Shown here one piece after another: positions 1 to 6,566 of a DNA stretch of 39,875 nucleotides (position 1 is the first letter of the stretch; each line of letters opens with the position of its first letter). Source of the DNA: a virus; IMG/VR virus record IMGVR_UViG_3300037264_000698, positions 1 to 39,875 of that record; one strand, given 5' to 3'. The position numbers and the translations under genes were made by a program. Under the pieces are notes generated by a model. That model was not told the origin of the DNA. It did no database searches and saw only the letters and a list, made by a program, of their open reading frames with translations.

Positions 1-1
1 C

Positions 2-241
2 GTCTACCCAGGACGCAAGGGCTCAACTCTCTGGATGAATAAGGGGAGGGTTCTCATCTTGCGTTTTGGAGATGGTAGTAATTTTCAACCCACAGATGAA
101 CTACAGGTGCAGCCACTCCAGCCCGAGGGGAATCACCTTTACGGCATGGGACGGCCGGTGACCCTCAAGGTCATCCAGAACGTCGTCGTGATCCTCGATG
201 AGCACGACGCACCCACACGCTCTTCCCGGCGCGGCCGGTAG
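2..241 (+). CDS. Hypothetical protein, 5' end outside the window
   Basis: The reading frame is open from the first bases and ends with TAG at 239-241, so the start lies upstream of the window. About 79 residues are visible. An internal ATG at 35 could start a 68-residue protein, but the residues before it (VYPGRKGSTLW) read like ordinary protein in the same frame, so a truncated longer gene is more likely. The visible part is beta-rich looking (GRVLILRFGDGS, RPVTLKVIQNVVVIL) with a basic, serine-rich tail. I recognise no family. It lies just upstream of the replication genes. Confidence 0.45.
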   Translation, partial: VYPGRKGSTLWMNKGRVLILRFGDGSNFQPTDELQVQPLQPEGNHLYGMGRPVTLKVIQNVVVILDEHDAPTRSSRRGR

Positions 242-299
242 CGTGGTAACGTAGGGGCCGATGCCCCTGCCAGAGCAGTCCGCACACCATTTACCCAGA

Positions 300-413
300 A
301 TGGCCACACCTCGTGTTCGCAGATTTAAGATGAGAGGACAGCCATTGTGTCACTGTGGCTGCGGTAACCCTCTTCTTCCATGCAAGGATCGCCCTGGAAG
401 TGGTGTATCTTGA
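300..413 (+). CDS. Very small Cys-rich peptide, translationally coupled to the primase gene
   Basis: A 37-codon frame from ATG 300 to TGA 411-413. The peptide has a basic N-terminus (MATPRVRRFK) and a compact cysteine cluster, CHCGCG followed by a cysteine eight residues later, like half of a zinc knuckle. Its stop overlaps the TTG proposed as start of the primase-helicase (TTGA at 410-413), the arrangement seen at many coupled starts in this genome. A second in-frame ATG lies at 330. No clear ribosome binding site is visible. It could be an expressed leader or just a short open frame; the cysteine cluster and the overlap are the only support. Confidence 0.3.
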   Translation: MATPRVRRFKMRGQPLCHCGCGNPLLPCKDRPGSGVS

Positions 414-2623
414 GCGACGTTAGGTTTCTTGTTCGTCGCTACATTTCTGAGGGCTGGCAAGTCCTCCCCATTCCTGCCGGAAGAAAAGCTCCCGAGGTCA
501 AGGATTGGGTGAAACGATCCTTTGAGGAGTCAGACTTCGAGGTAGACTCCAACATCGGCATCCGCTTGGGTGACCCATCGGGTCATCTGGTGGACGTAGA
601 TCTCGATTGCCCAGAGGCAGTCGCTGCCGCGCCCACGCTCATGGTGCCCACACTTCGCAAGCACGGCCGCGAGGGCGTGGGCGTCTCGCACTATTGGTAC
701 ATCTCCAAAGGTGTCAAGAGCGAGCGGTGGTTGGACACCGATGGCAAGGTGCTCGTCGAGCTAAGGTCCACCGGGGGCCAGACGGTAGCACCACCGTCAC
801 TTCATCCGAGTGGTGAACGCTTGTTCTGGTTGGTAGATGGTCAACCTTCAGATCTTCCTGGTGAACTACCACCATCTGTTGAACCTGAACTATTGCATTT
901 AGCCGCACGTAGTACAGCTACTGTAGCACTCTTAGCTCGGCACTGGCCTACAGGATCCAGACATGTATGTGCCCGTGACGCGGCCGGGTTCCTGGCGGCC
1001 CGCAACTTGGCGGCCAAGGACATCGAGGATATCATTCGATGTGCTGCCACCATTGCTCGTGACGATGAGATTGAAGACCGAGCACGGGTAGCGCGCGACA
1101 CGGTCATGGCTTTCGATGCCGGTGGCAAGACCACCGGCGGCCCCACGTTAGAAGCTTCCGTAGGCAAGGAAGTCGTCGCGCTGTTGGTGAAGTGGTACGG
1201 TTCCAACTCAGCCATCCATGACGGGATGGTCGATGAGATGAACAAACACCGCTTTGGCACCCGCGTCGGCAAGGATTACGTGTACGGTCTAGAGGCTGAG
1301 ACGGAGGTAGTCTTTCAGCCGGCTCGTGCCCTCTTCGAGGAGTTTGTCAACCAGCGTGTCAAGGTGGGTGAGAAGGGACAGTTCTCGGAGAACGATGACG
1401 GAGTCAAGGTCAAGTCCAAGGTACCCATCTACCGTTCCAAGTTTGAGATCTGGCGTGAGCACCCGAAGAAACGGACCTACCGCAAGGTGGGCTTCTGGCC
1501 GCCACCGCTCAAGGCCCACGAGCGTGACTACAATCTCTGGAAGGGCTACGGCGCGGAGATCCTCAAGCCTGAGAACCCCGAGGATCGATCCAGTCGTGCC
1601 GCGCTCGTCGCATGGGCGGATCGAGAGATACAGCCCTTGTGTCAGCGCTACTTGGACCTGGTGCGGGACATTATTTGCTCAGGTAACCAGGAACACTTTG
1701 ACTACCTGATCAAGTGGATGGCCTTCACTGTGCAGGAACCAGGCATTCCCATTGAAGTGTCAGTGACCATGCGTGGTGATTTAGGTACAGGGAAGGGCAC
1801 GTTCGCTCGCACCTTCGGATCGATTTTTGGTCGCCACTATTCCCACCTCGACCGCACTGAACAGTTGGCTGGCAAATTCAATGCGGCCATCAGTGGTAAG
1901 ATCGTGGTGTTTGCCGACGAGGCATTCTTCGCGGGTGACAAGAAGGATCTGGGCTCACTCAAAAGGTTGATCACCGAGCCCACCCTGGCCATCGAACGCA
2001 AGGGCATCGACCTGATCGAGGAGACCAACTGCGTCCACCTGATCATGGCCACCAACAACGAACACGCGCACCAGGCGGCCTTCAAGGAGCGGCGGTTCTT
2101 CACCGTCCACGTGTCAGACTCACACCTCCAGGACCACACCTACTTCAACGCCATCAAGAAGGAAATGGACGACCAGGGCCGCGCGGCCTTGCTCACGTGG
2201 TTGCTGACCAGGCAGGTCACCCACGACGAGGTTCGCAAGGTGCCACTCACAGCGGAACTGGCAAATCAGCAAGATCATTCTATGACCTCAGAACAAAGGT
2301 GGTGGAAGGAGATCTTGCTGATGGGAGAGATTGGAGAAGAGGGTTGGCCTGAAGAGATTAGCACTAGCGCACTGCATGCTCACTATCTGAGGTGGTGCGA
2401 CGAGTTAAAGATCAACCGTCGTATGAGCGATGTAGAGCTTGGCCGCCGGGCGCTTGCACCGTGGTTGTTGGGCGAACGGAAAAGGGTCAAGGGGTCTTGG
2501 AAGCGCAACCTCATGCCTCTGACCGAGGCCCGAAGTAAGCTCGATTCATTGACTGGAACCAAAACACAGTGGTCTGAGAGCGAAGCGCCACGGACTTTGG
2601 ACCCATCGAAGATTCCATTTTAG
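410..2623 (+). CDS. Bifunctional primase-polymerase / SF3-like replicative helicase
   Basis: Likely makes primers and unwinds DNA at the phage origin. The N-terminal part (about residues 15-150 counted from ATG 380) matches the archaeo-eukaryotic primase (Prim-Pol) pattern: GWQVLPI and a lysine-rich loop, the metal-binding VDVD (D72, D74), a later SH pair (H104) and VELRSTGG. The C-terminal half is a D5/DUF5906-type ATPase: Walker A GDLGTGKGT (466-474), Walker B VVFADEA (509-515), sensor IMATNN and an arginine finger near ERRFF. I prefer TTG 410 as start: it has GGAAG at 396-400 and overlaps the stop of the upstream peptide, while ATG 380 lacks a Shine-Dalgarno sequence. A nuclease-like gene follows 13 bases downstream, then a repeat array that may be the origin. 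The function call is firm; the start is not. Confidence 0.9.
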   Translation: MSDVRFLVRRYISEGWQVLPIPAGRKAPEVKDWVKRSFEESDFEVDSNIGIRLGDPSGHLVDVDLDCPEAVAAAPTLMVPTLRKHGREGVGVSHYWYISKGVKSERWLDTDGKVLVELRSTGGQTVAPPSLHPSGERLFWLVDGQPSDLPGELPPSVEPELLHLAARSTATVALLARHWPTGSRHVCARDAAGFLAARNLAAKDIEDIIRCAATIARDDEIEDRARVARDTVMAFDAGGKTTGGPTLEASVGKEVVALLVKWYGSNSAIHDGMVDEMNKHRFGTRVGKDYVYGLEAETEVVFQPARALFEEFVNQRVKVGEKGQFSENDDGVKVKSKVPIYRSKFEIWREHPKKRTYRKVGFWPPPLKAHERDYNLWKGYGAEILKPENPEDRSSRAALVAWADREIQPLCQRYLDLVRDIICSGNQEHFDYLIKWMAFTVQEPGIPIEVSVTMRGDLGTGKGTFARTFGSIFGRHYSHLDRTEQLAGKFNAAISGKIVVFADEAFFAGDKKDLGSLKRLITEPTLAIERKGIDLIEETNCVHLIMATNNEHAHQAAFKERRFFTVHVSDSHLQDHTYFNAIKKEMDDQGRAALLTWLLTRQVTHDEVRKVPLTAELANQQDHSMTSEQRWWKEILLMGEIGEEGWPEEISTSALHAHYLRWCDELKINRRMSDVELGRRALAPWLLGERKRVKGSWKRNLMPLTEARSKLDSLTGTKTQWSESEAPRTLDPSKIPF

Positions 2624-2636
2624 AGGTAAAGGGGCC

Positions 2637-3230
2637 ATGAGAACTGCTGATCAGACGTTGCTCTCGAAGCTTGGTTTTCAGGACCCGGACAAGAAGACTC
2701 CGCTCCATGACCAGATCTGCGAGTACATTGCACTGAACTCTGTTCACGTGGCCAACTACCTCCGTGAGGACAAGTCTCAAACACCATGGTCGGTAGTTGA
2801 AGTGGAAATGGAAAGACTGATCACGAAGGGTACAGGAATCTATCAAACTCATGTTGGGTTTATTGACGTGTTCCTTTTTCTCCGAAGGCCTGACGGAGTG
2901 ACTACCTGGAAAGATGGCACTACCTCACAAAGTTTTGACGGCCGGGCCGCCTATTTTGAAGTCAAGACCAATAGGATCTCAGTCTCAGAAGCACTCAGAC
3001 AAATCAAGGTGTACAAGCAATTTATCAGTGGAGGAGTCTTTACCTCATGGGCTCTGATCACTGTCTACGAGATGAGTGACCTTGAAAAAGAACTGTTAAG
3101 AAGAGAGAATATCACTCACGCCACGGCCGCGTCTCTAGGATTCCAGGCCGCAGGCCGCGCGCCAACGCCCTTTTTTGACCAGATGGGCGATTCATCTGGT
3201 CAAGTGGTCAATCGATCTGGTCAAGCCTAA
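2637..3230 (+). CDS. PD-(D/E)XK nuclease-like protein
   Basis: 197 residues. The pattern GFIDVFLF (D77), then YFEVK (E108, K110) and, 12 residues on, a QxxxY pair (Q122, Y126) fits the PD-(D/E)XK nuclease fold, with E55 or E57 as a possible first acidic residue. It is separated by only 13 bases from the primase-helicase gene, so a role in replication, recombination or recombination-linked DNA repair (VRR-Nuc/Holliday-type or lambda-exonuclease-type) is the natural inference; I cannot tell which. An unusual feature is that the last ~17 codons, from 3175, are made of copies of the 11-bp repeat that continues in the downstream non-coding region, giving a low-complexity tail (DQMGDSSGQVV). The end of this protein has therefore probably been reshaped by the repeat array. 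Confidence 0.6.
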   Translation: MRTADQTLLSKLGFQDPDKKTPLHDQICEYIALNSVHVANYLREDKSQTPWSVVEVEMERLITKGTGIYQTHVGFIDVFLFLRRPDGVTTWKDGTTSQSFDGRAAYFEVKTNRISVSEALRQIKVYKQFISGGVFTSWALITVYEMSDLEKELLRRENITHATAASLGFQAAGRAPTPFFDQMGDSSGQVVNRSGQA

Positions 3231-3452
3231 AGCCCGAGGAATCATGAACTTACAGCAATTTGACCAGATGGCCCAGATGATCGGGCTGATTTGACGGTTA
3301 GGAAAAGATGAGCCTTTTTATCCCATATGTCTTTATAATCATCTGGTCCATCTGGTCATCTGGTCAATTCTGCTGTAAGTGGTTGATTCCACGCCACTTC
3401 GGGGTTGACCAGATGATTGACCAGATGCCGGGCTGCCAATTCATCTGGTCAA
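3175..3452 (+). repeat. Array of 11-bp TTGACCAGATG motifs in both orientations; candidate origin or operator
   Basis: Exact or near copies of TTGACCAGATG occur at 3175-3185, 3260-3270, 3405-3415 and 3417-3427; its reverse complement CATCTGGTCAA lies at 3193-3203, 3214-3224 (one mismatch), 3340-3348 and 3349-3357 (core only), 3357-3367 and 3442-3452. Copies at 3340, 3349 and 3357 are nearly end to end. Two copies sit in a longer imperfect inverted repeat (3250-3270 against 3357-3378, sharing TTACAGCA flanks) that encloses a relatively AT-rich stretch with a perfect TATAAT at 3334-3339. The array starts inside the upstream CDS and fills most of the 290-bp gap before the terminase genes. Position beside the primase-helicase suggests replication iterons; repressor operators are the alternative. 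Confidence 0.8.
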
Positions 3453-3458
3453 GTCCAC

Positions 3459-3521
3459 TTTTGTGGACAGGAGTGACCCCTTTTGTGGACAGGAGTGACC
3501 CCTTTCGGGGACAGTGACCCC
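3459..3521 (+). repeat. 22-bp tandem direct repeat upstream of the small terminase gene
   Basis: Two perfect, adjacent 22-bp copies (3459-3480 and 3481-3502; unit starts TTTTGTGGACAGG and ends TGACCCC) are followed by a shortened, diverged third copy (3503-3521) that runs into the ATG at 3522. The first copy is preceded by GTCCAC (3453-3458), which can pair with GTGGAC at 3463-3468 across TTTT. The GGGGACAG of the last copy may act as the ribosome binding site. Possible roles are protein binding (terminase or regulator) or a simple duplication; the sequence does not decide. Confidence 0.75.
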
Positions 3522-4157
3522 ATGAGTTTACACCGCTTGCCACCACCACCTGATTGGCTCGAAGAGATTCTCAAGCTCGTCGAGCCTGAGCGCCAGGCCC
3601 GCCTGATCAAAATGCAAGCGCTGGTGCGCGCGGAGGGTGGGTGTGGATCACTCCAGACAGCTAGTGGTCTGCCCTGCCGCCGGCCGCCGAAGGTTGGCTA
3701 CCCAGTCTGCAGGAAGCATGGTGAGAGAGCACCACAGACGGTGGCCAAGGCTGAGAGGCTCTTGGCCGTCGCGCGCATGCCTGCCATCGAACTACTGCTG
3801 GACGAGTTGGATCAGTACCAGGAGGTGACGTGTCCCACCTGTGGCTATCCGTCGCACAGCATCAAGGAGCGCAAACACATCGCGGGCATTGCTTTCAAGA
3901 TGCTCGACCGCACGGGCTTCGGTCCACGCTCGACTGTGGATCTCAACGCGCGGGCCATCAGTGAGAAGACCGTGGAGGTCTCGCAGATGAGCAGTGAGGA
4001 ACTGGCTGAGTTGGAACAGCTACTCGCTGCTCTCGAAGCACTGAAGACCAGACACTTGTCACGCTTGGCCGCTGAGCAGGCGCGTGAAGTGCTTGCGCCC
4101 GAGCCCCAGCGTCTGTTACAGTCTGATGTTGCACCGGCCGTAGTAGCTCGAAGCTAG
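3522..4157 (+). CDS. Putative terminase small subunit
   Basis: 211 residues, ending 185 bases before the large terminase. It probably recognises phage DNA and hands it to the terminase motor. Visible features are a C-x10-C-x10-C-x2-H zinc-binding pattern (C41, C52, C63, H66, with GxPC and CRKHG), a second CPTC pair (C104, C107), and the segment KMLDRTGFGPRST (127-138), which I associate with phage small-terminase-like proteins. The C-terminus is helical and glutamate/leucine rich. A TTG at 3483 would add 13 residues encoded by the upstream tandem repeat; ATG 3522 after that repeat is the better start. Its 3' end overlaps a tRNA-like sequence. Identity rests on position and motifs together. 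Confidence 0.65.
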   Translation: MSLHRLPPPPDWLEEILKLVEPERQARLIKMQALVRAEGGCGSLQTASGLPCRRPPKVGYPVCRKHGERAPQTVAKAERLLAVARMPAIELLLDELDQYQEVTCPTCGYPSHSIKERKHIAGIAFKMLDRTGFGPRSTVDLNARAISEKTVEVSQMSSEELAELEQLLAALEALKTRHLSRLAAEQAREVLAPEPQRLLQSDVAPAVVARS

Positions 4158-4206
4158 AGCCCTGCATTGTACGCGGGAGGTTGCGGGTCAAGTCCCGCCT
4201 ACGGAA
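4137..4206 (+). tRNA. tRNA-like cloverleaf, anticodon TGT (Thr-like), atypical or degenerate
   Basis: All four arms can be drawn: acceptor GCCGTAG (4137-4143) with CTACGGA (4199-4205), 6 of 7 pairs; D stem GCTC/GAGC (4146-4149, 4157-4160) with a 7-base loop; anticodon stem CCTGC/GCGGG (4161-4165, 4173-4177) with loop ATTGTAC, giving U33, anticodon TGT and A37; variable loop AGGTT; T stem GCGGG/CCCGC (4183-4187, 4194-4198). Departures from a normal tRNA are: no GG in the D loop, no base 26, a 6-base T loop (TCAAGT rather than TTCAAGT) and no encoded CCA. It overlaps the last 21 bases of the small terminase gene. It is either a diverged or decaying tRNA-Thr, a true tRNA with a sequence error, or a tRNA remnant. 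Confidence 0.5.
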
Positions 4207-4217
4207 CATGGGCGACC

Positions 4218-4287
4218 ATGAGCAGCGTGGCCCACCCGCGAGGGCACTCCTCGGCGGCAGCCTATGCCGTGGGGTCACGCTGCTCAT
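4218..4287 (+). ncRNA. Strongly folded non-coding element between the terminase genes
   Basis: ATGAGCAGCGTG (4218-4229) is perfectly complementary to CACGCTGCTCAT (4276-4287). The helix extends inward through a G-T and three C-G pairs (4230-4233 with 4272-4275), about 16 pairs in all. Inside lies a second hairpin, 4236-4243 with 4249-4257, around GCACT. No run of T follows, so it is not an ordinary intrinsic terminator. Nothing else in the 185-base gap looks coding. It could be a structured RNA, a control element for terL, or, as DNA, part of a terminase recognition site (pac/cos). Confidence 0.5.
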
Positions 4288-4341
4288 TCTAGATTCACGA
4301 ATCACGAATGGAGGGATGGATGATTCACTAGGGGAGTCACT

Positions 4342-5856
4342 GTGCCCGAGTTCGAGACGCTTCAGACCGGCATGGAAGCAGCCATCGGACCATTGGCTCA
4401 AGAGGCTCGCGCGCTGCGTCTGAAGACCAATCTCATCGACTTCGTGCGCGGGGCCTGGGACATCGTCGAGCCCAACCGAGACTTCATCAGCAACTGGCAC
4501 ATCGAAGAGATGTGCTTGCTCCTCCAAGACATCGCAGACGGCAAGACCAAGCGGGCCATCATCAACGTGCCTCCGGGCACAATGAAGACGCTGCTCGTGA
4601 GCGTGTTCTTCCCGTGCTGGTTGTGGGCGCGCAACCCACGCCTGAAGATTCTCACTGCTTCCTACTCGCGCGACCGAGCGTTCGATGCCAACCTGGCCGG
4701 CCGCAAGATCATCCGCTCGCCCTGGTTCCAAGAGCATTGGCCGTTGCGCCTGAAGGCTGACCAAGACGAGAAGGGACGCTTCGACTCAGTGGCCGGCGGG
4801 TGGCGTATTGCTACCTCGGTCGAGGGCGAGGGCACTGGCCTGCATCCAGACTTCATCCTGATTGACGACGCATCGACTGCCACCGACGCTCAGAGCGAAG
4901 TGGAACGTCAGGGTGTGATTCGTTGGTTTCAGGGCACAGTCACTACGCGCGGAGCAGGTGTGGATGCCGCCATCATTGTGCTGGGACAACGCTTGCACGA
5001 GGAAGACCTGTCTGGGTTTCTGTTGGGCAGCCCCAGCAAGGCATCGTGGACGCACGTGAGTTGGCCGATGCGTTTCGAGTGTGCTCGGCCGCCGTCCGAT
5101 CAGGAGACTGCAGGCTACCAGGCCGACCCTCGGGATCGACGCACGCAGGAGGGCGAGTTACTGTGGCCTGCCTTGTTCTGGGAGTCCAAGGTTGCACAGA
5201 TGGAAATGGATCTTGTGGAGGACGCTGCCGGGCAGTTACAACAGCGGCCCTCGGCCAGGGGTGGGCGCCTGTTCAAGATCGAGATGTTCCAGTACTACGA
5301 CGCACCACCCGCACTCATGCGCGTGGGCCGGGGCTGGGACACTGGAGCCACCGAGGGTGGAGGCGACCCGACCGTGGGCGTCAAGATGGGTGAGGAGATC
5401 GTGTCCAGGATCGAGAACGGTCTCAAGCTGGCGACTCCCTCGGGTCGATTCTACATACTTGACGTGGTGCGAGAAAACCTGGGGCCTGATGGTGTGGATC
5501 GCTTGTTCAAGTCCACGGCCGAACTCGACGGACCTGAAGTCGCGCAGCGAGAGGAGCGCGAGGGTGGGTCGAGCGGCAAGGCAGTCACCAACGCGCGGGC
5601 CAAGCTGCTCAAGGGCTTTGACTACGCAGAGGTCCCGAAGAACGTCAACAAGGTGATCTACTCCAAGCCCTTTCGGGCACAGGTCAACGCCGGCAACGTC
5701 TACCTACCCAGAGGAGCGTCCTGGGTGCCTCAGTATGTGAATGAGTTGCGCGACTTCCCCGCTGGTAAGAACGATGACCAGGTGGATGGCAGTGCAACTG
5801 CGTTCAACACGGTCTTGCTCGAAGAGCCTAAGCAGCAGGTGGATTGCACATGGTAA
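4342..5856 (+). CDS. terL: Terminase large subunit (packaging ATPase/nuclease)
   Basis: The motor that drives DNA into the prohead and cuts the concatemer. Of 504 residues, the N-terminal ATPase shows Walker A NVPPGTMKT (75-83) and Walker B FILIDD (171-176); a coupling-like TASYS follows strand 3 at 105-109. The C-terminal RNase H-like nuclease has GWDTGA (D333) and the late acidic cluster NDDQVDG (D478/D479), the expected metal ligands. The start is GTG 4342, with GGGGAG at 4331-4336. Length is normal for the family. The stop overlaps the next gene (ATGGTAA), implying coupled translation of the following small genes. Confidence 0.95.
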   Translation: MPEFETLQTGMEAAIGPLAQEARALRLKTNLIDFVRGAWDIVEPNRDFISNWHIEEMCLLLQDIADGKTKRAIINVPPGTMKTLLVSVFFPCWLWARNPRLKILTASYSRDRAFDANLAGRKIIRSPWFQEHWPLRLKADQDEKGRFDSVAGGWRIATSVEGEGTGLHPDFILIDDASTATDAQSEVERQGVIRWFQGTVTTRGAGVDAAIIVLGQRLHEEDLSGFLLGSPSKASWTHVSWPMRFECARPPSDQETAGYQADPRDRRTQEGELLWPALFWESKVAQMEMDLVEDAAGQLQQRPSARGGRLFKIEMFQYYDAPPALMRVGRGWDTGATEGGGDPTVGVKMGEEIVSRIENGLKLATPSGRFYILDVVRENLGPDGVDRLFKSTAELDGPEVAQREEREGGSSGKAVTNARAKLLKGFDYAEVPKNVNKVIYSKPFRAQVNAGNVYLPRGASWVPQYVNELRDFPAGKNDDQVDGSATAFNTVLLEEPKQQVDCTW

Positions 5857-6089
5857 ACGACGTCGCGTTGCCGCCGGCTCCAGCAGATGAGCGAGGCAAG
5901 ATCGCTTGTATCTACTGCAAGCGGTCGATGTCGTTTGTGCAACCCATCAAGCTGGACGGGTCTTACCAAGGCAAGCAGGTCGAGGTGGAGATGCCAGAGG
6001 GTGGATGGGTGTGCCGGTGTGGATTCAAGACGATCCCCGGCCGCCTGATGATTCTGCTGGGCGAACGACTGCGGGAGGCTACGTCATGA
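5850..6089 (+). CDS. Small zinc-ribbon protein
   Basis: 79 residues from ATG 5850, which overlaps the terL stop. It has a CIYC pair near residue 20 and a CRC triplet (WVCRCGF) near residue 56, a plausible single zinc ribbon. A TTG at 5844 would add two residues. I recognise no specific family. Its place between terminase and portal, overlapped on both sides, suggests an accessory factor for packaging or transcription; that is only inferred from position. Confidence 0.65.
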   Translation: MVNDVALPPAPADERGKIACIYCKRSMSFVQPIKLDGSYQGKQVEVEMPEGGWVCRCGFKTIPGRLMILLGERLREATS

Positions 6090-6346
6090 GTGGGCAGGAA
6101 CGTACCCAGTTTGGGCAGGCTACTCAGTGTCCTCATTGGCCCGCGTGTAGACCACAACCTGTGTTCCTGCTCGAAGCCATCGGCCCACTCTATTGGTGCG
6201 GTCAGGGACTCGACTCGCTCTCGTTCTCGAAGAACGTCAACCAGGCCGTGCGGTTCGCCCGGCGTGAAGACGCGGAGGCAGTCCGTCAACTGCTGAACAC
6301 GGACACTCGCACGCTCTGTCATAGCGTCGAGCACATGTGGGGGTAG
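6086..6346 (+). CDS. Small hypothetical phage protein
   Basis: 86 residues. ATG 6086 overlaps the upstream stop (ATGA). The core FLLEAIGPLYWCG, a spacer, then NVNQAVRFARREDAEAV resembles a widespread type of short phage protein in which one hydrophobic strand is followed by a helix that starts at an A-x-x-F-x-x-R-E-x-A motif. Function is unknown. The start chosen here gives the only frame with ordinary protein composition; an upstream extension to 5906 in the same frame would overlap nearly all of the zinc-ribbon gene and is unlikely. Confidence 0.65.
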   Translation: MSGQERTQFGQATQCPHWPACRPQPVFLLEAIGPLYWCGQGLDSLSFSKNVNQAVRFARREDAEAVRQLLNTDTRTLCHSVEHMWG

Positions 6347-6350
6347 ACCA

Positions 6351-6566
6351 ATGGCATCCAAGCATCGTCGTCAGCGTCGTCGCTCGTTCGCCCTGGGCGT
6401 CGTGGTGACGCTGTTGGTGCTGCGCTGGGCCTACGCTGAGGTGCAGTTGTCGCGCGTGCAATCGCGTGTGAACTACATCGAGACCTACCTGTTTGCTCTG
6501 GGCGGTGGCCAGAGTGAACTGGACCAGTCCCGTGCAAGCTTGCAAGCTCTGGGAGGTAGCCGGTAA
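6351..6566 (+). CDS. Small single-pass membrane protein
   Basis: 71 residues with a strongly basic N-terminus (KHRRQRRRS) and one hydrophobic segment (FALGVVVTLLVLRWAYA, about 13-29), followed by a soluble C-terminal tail of about 40 residues with possible coiled-coil character. The charge pattern predicts the N-terminus inside and the tail in the periplasm or outside. It lies between packaging and portal genes and its TAA overlaps the portal ATG (TAATG). A membrane protein here is unusual; superinfection exclusion or a holin/antiholin-like role are possible but nothing specific supports either. Confidence 0.65.
   Translation: MASKHRRQRRRSFALGVVVTLLVLRWAYAEVQLSRVQSRVNYIETYLFALGGGQSELDQSRASLQALGGSR

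Noticed and set aside
3175-3452. CRISPR array
   Set aside because: Units are 11 bp, occur in both orientations, and spacing is irregular; there are no spacers of constant size or cas genes.
3308-3517. A 69-codon open frame in the repeat region
   Set aside because: Its translation (IIWSIWSSGQ, FIWSS) is just the 11-bp and 22-bp repeats read as codons; no ribosome binding site and no protein-like composition.
4181-4423. An 80-codon open frame across the terS-terL gap
   Set aside because: It covers the tRNA-like and hairpin sequences and runs into terL in another frame; the translation has no recognisable features.
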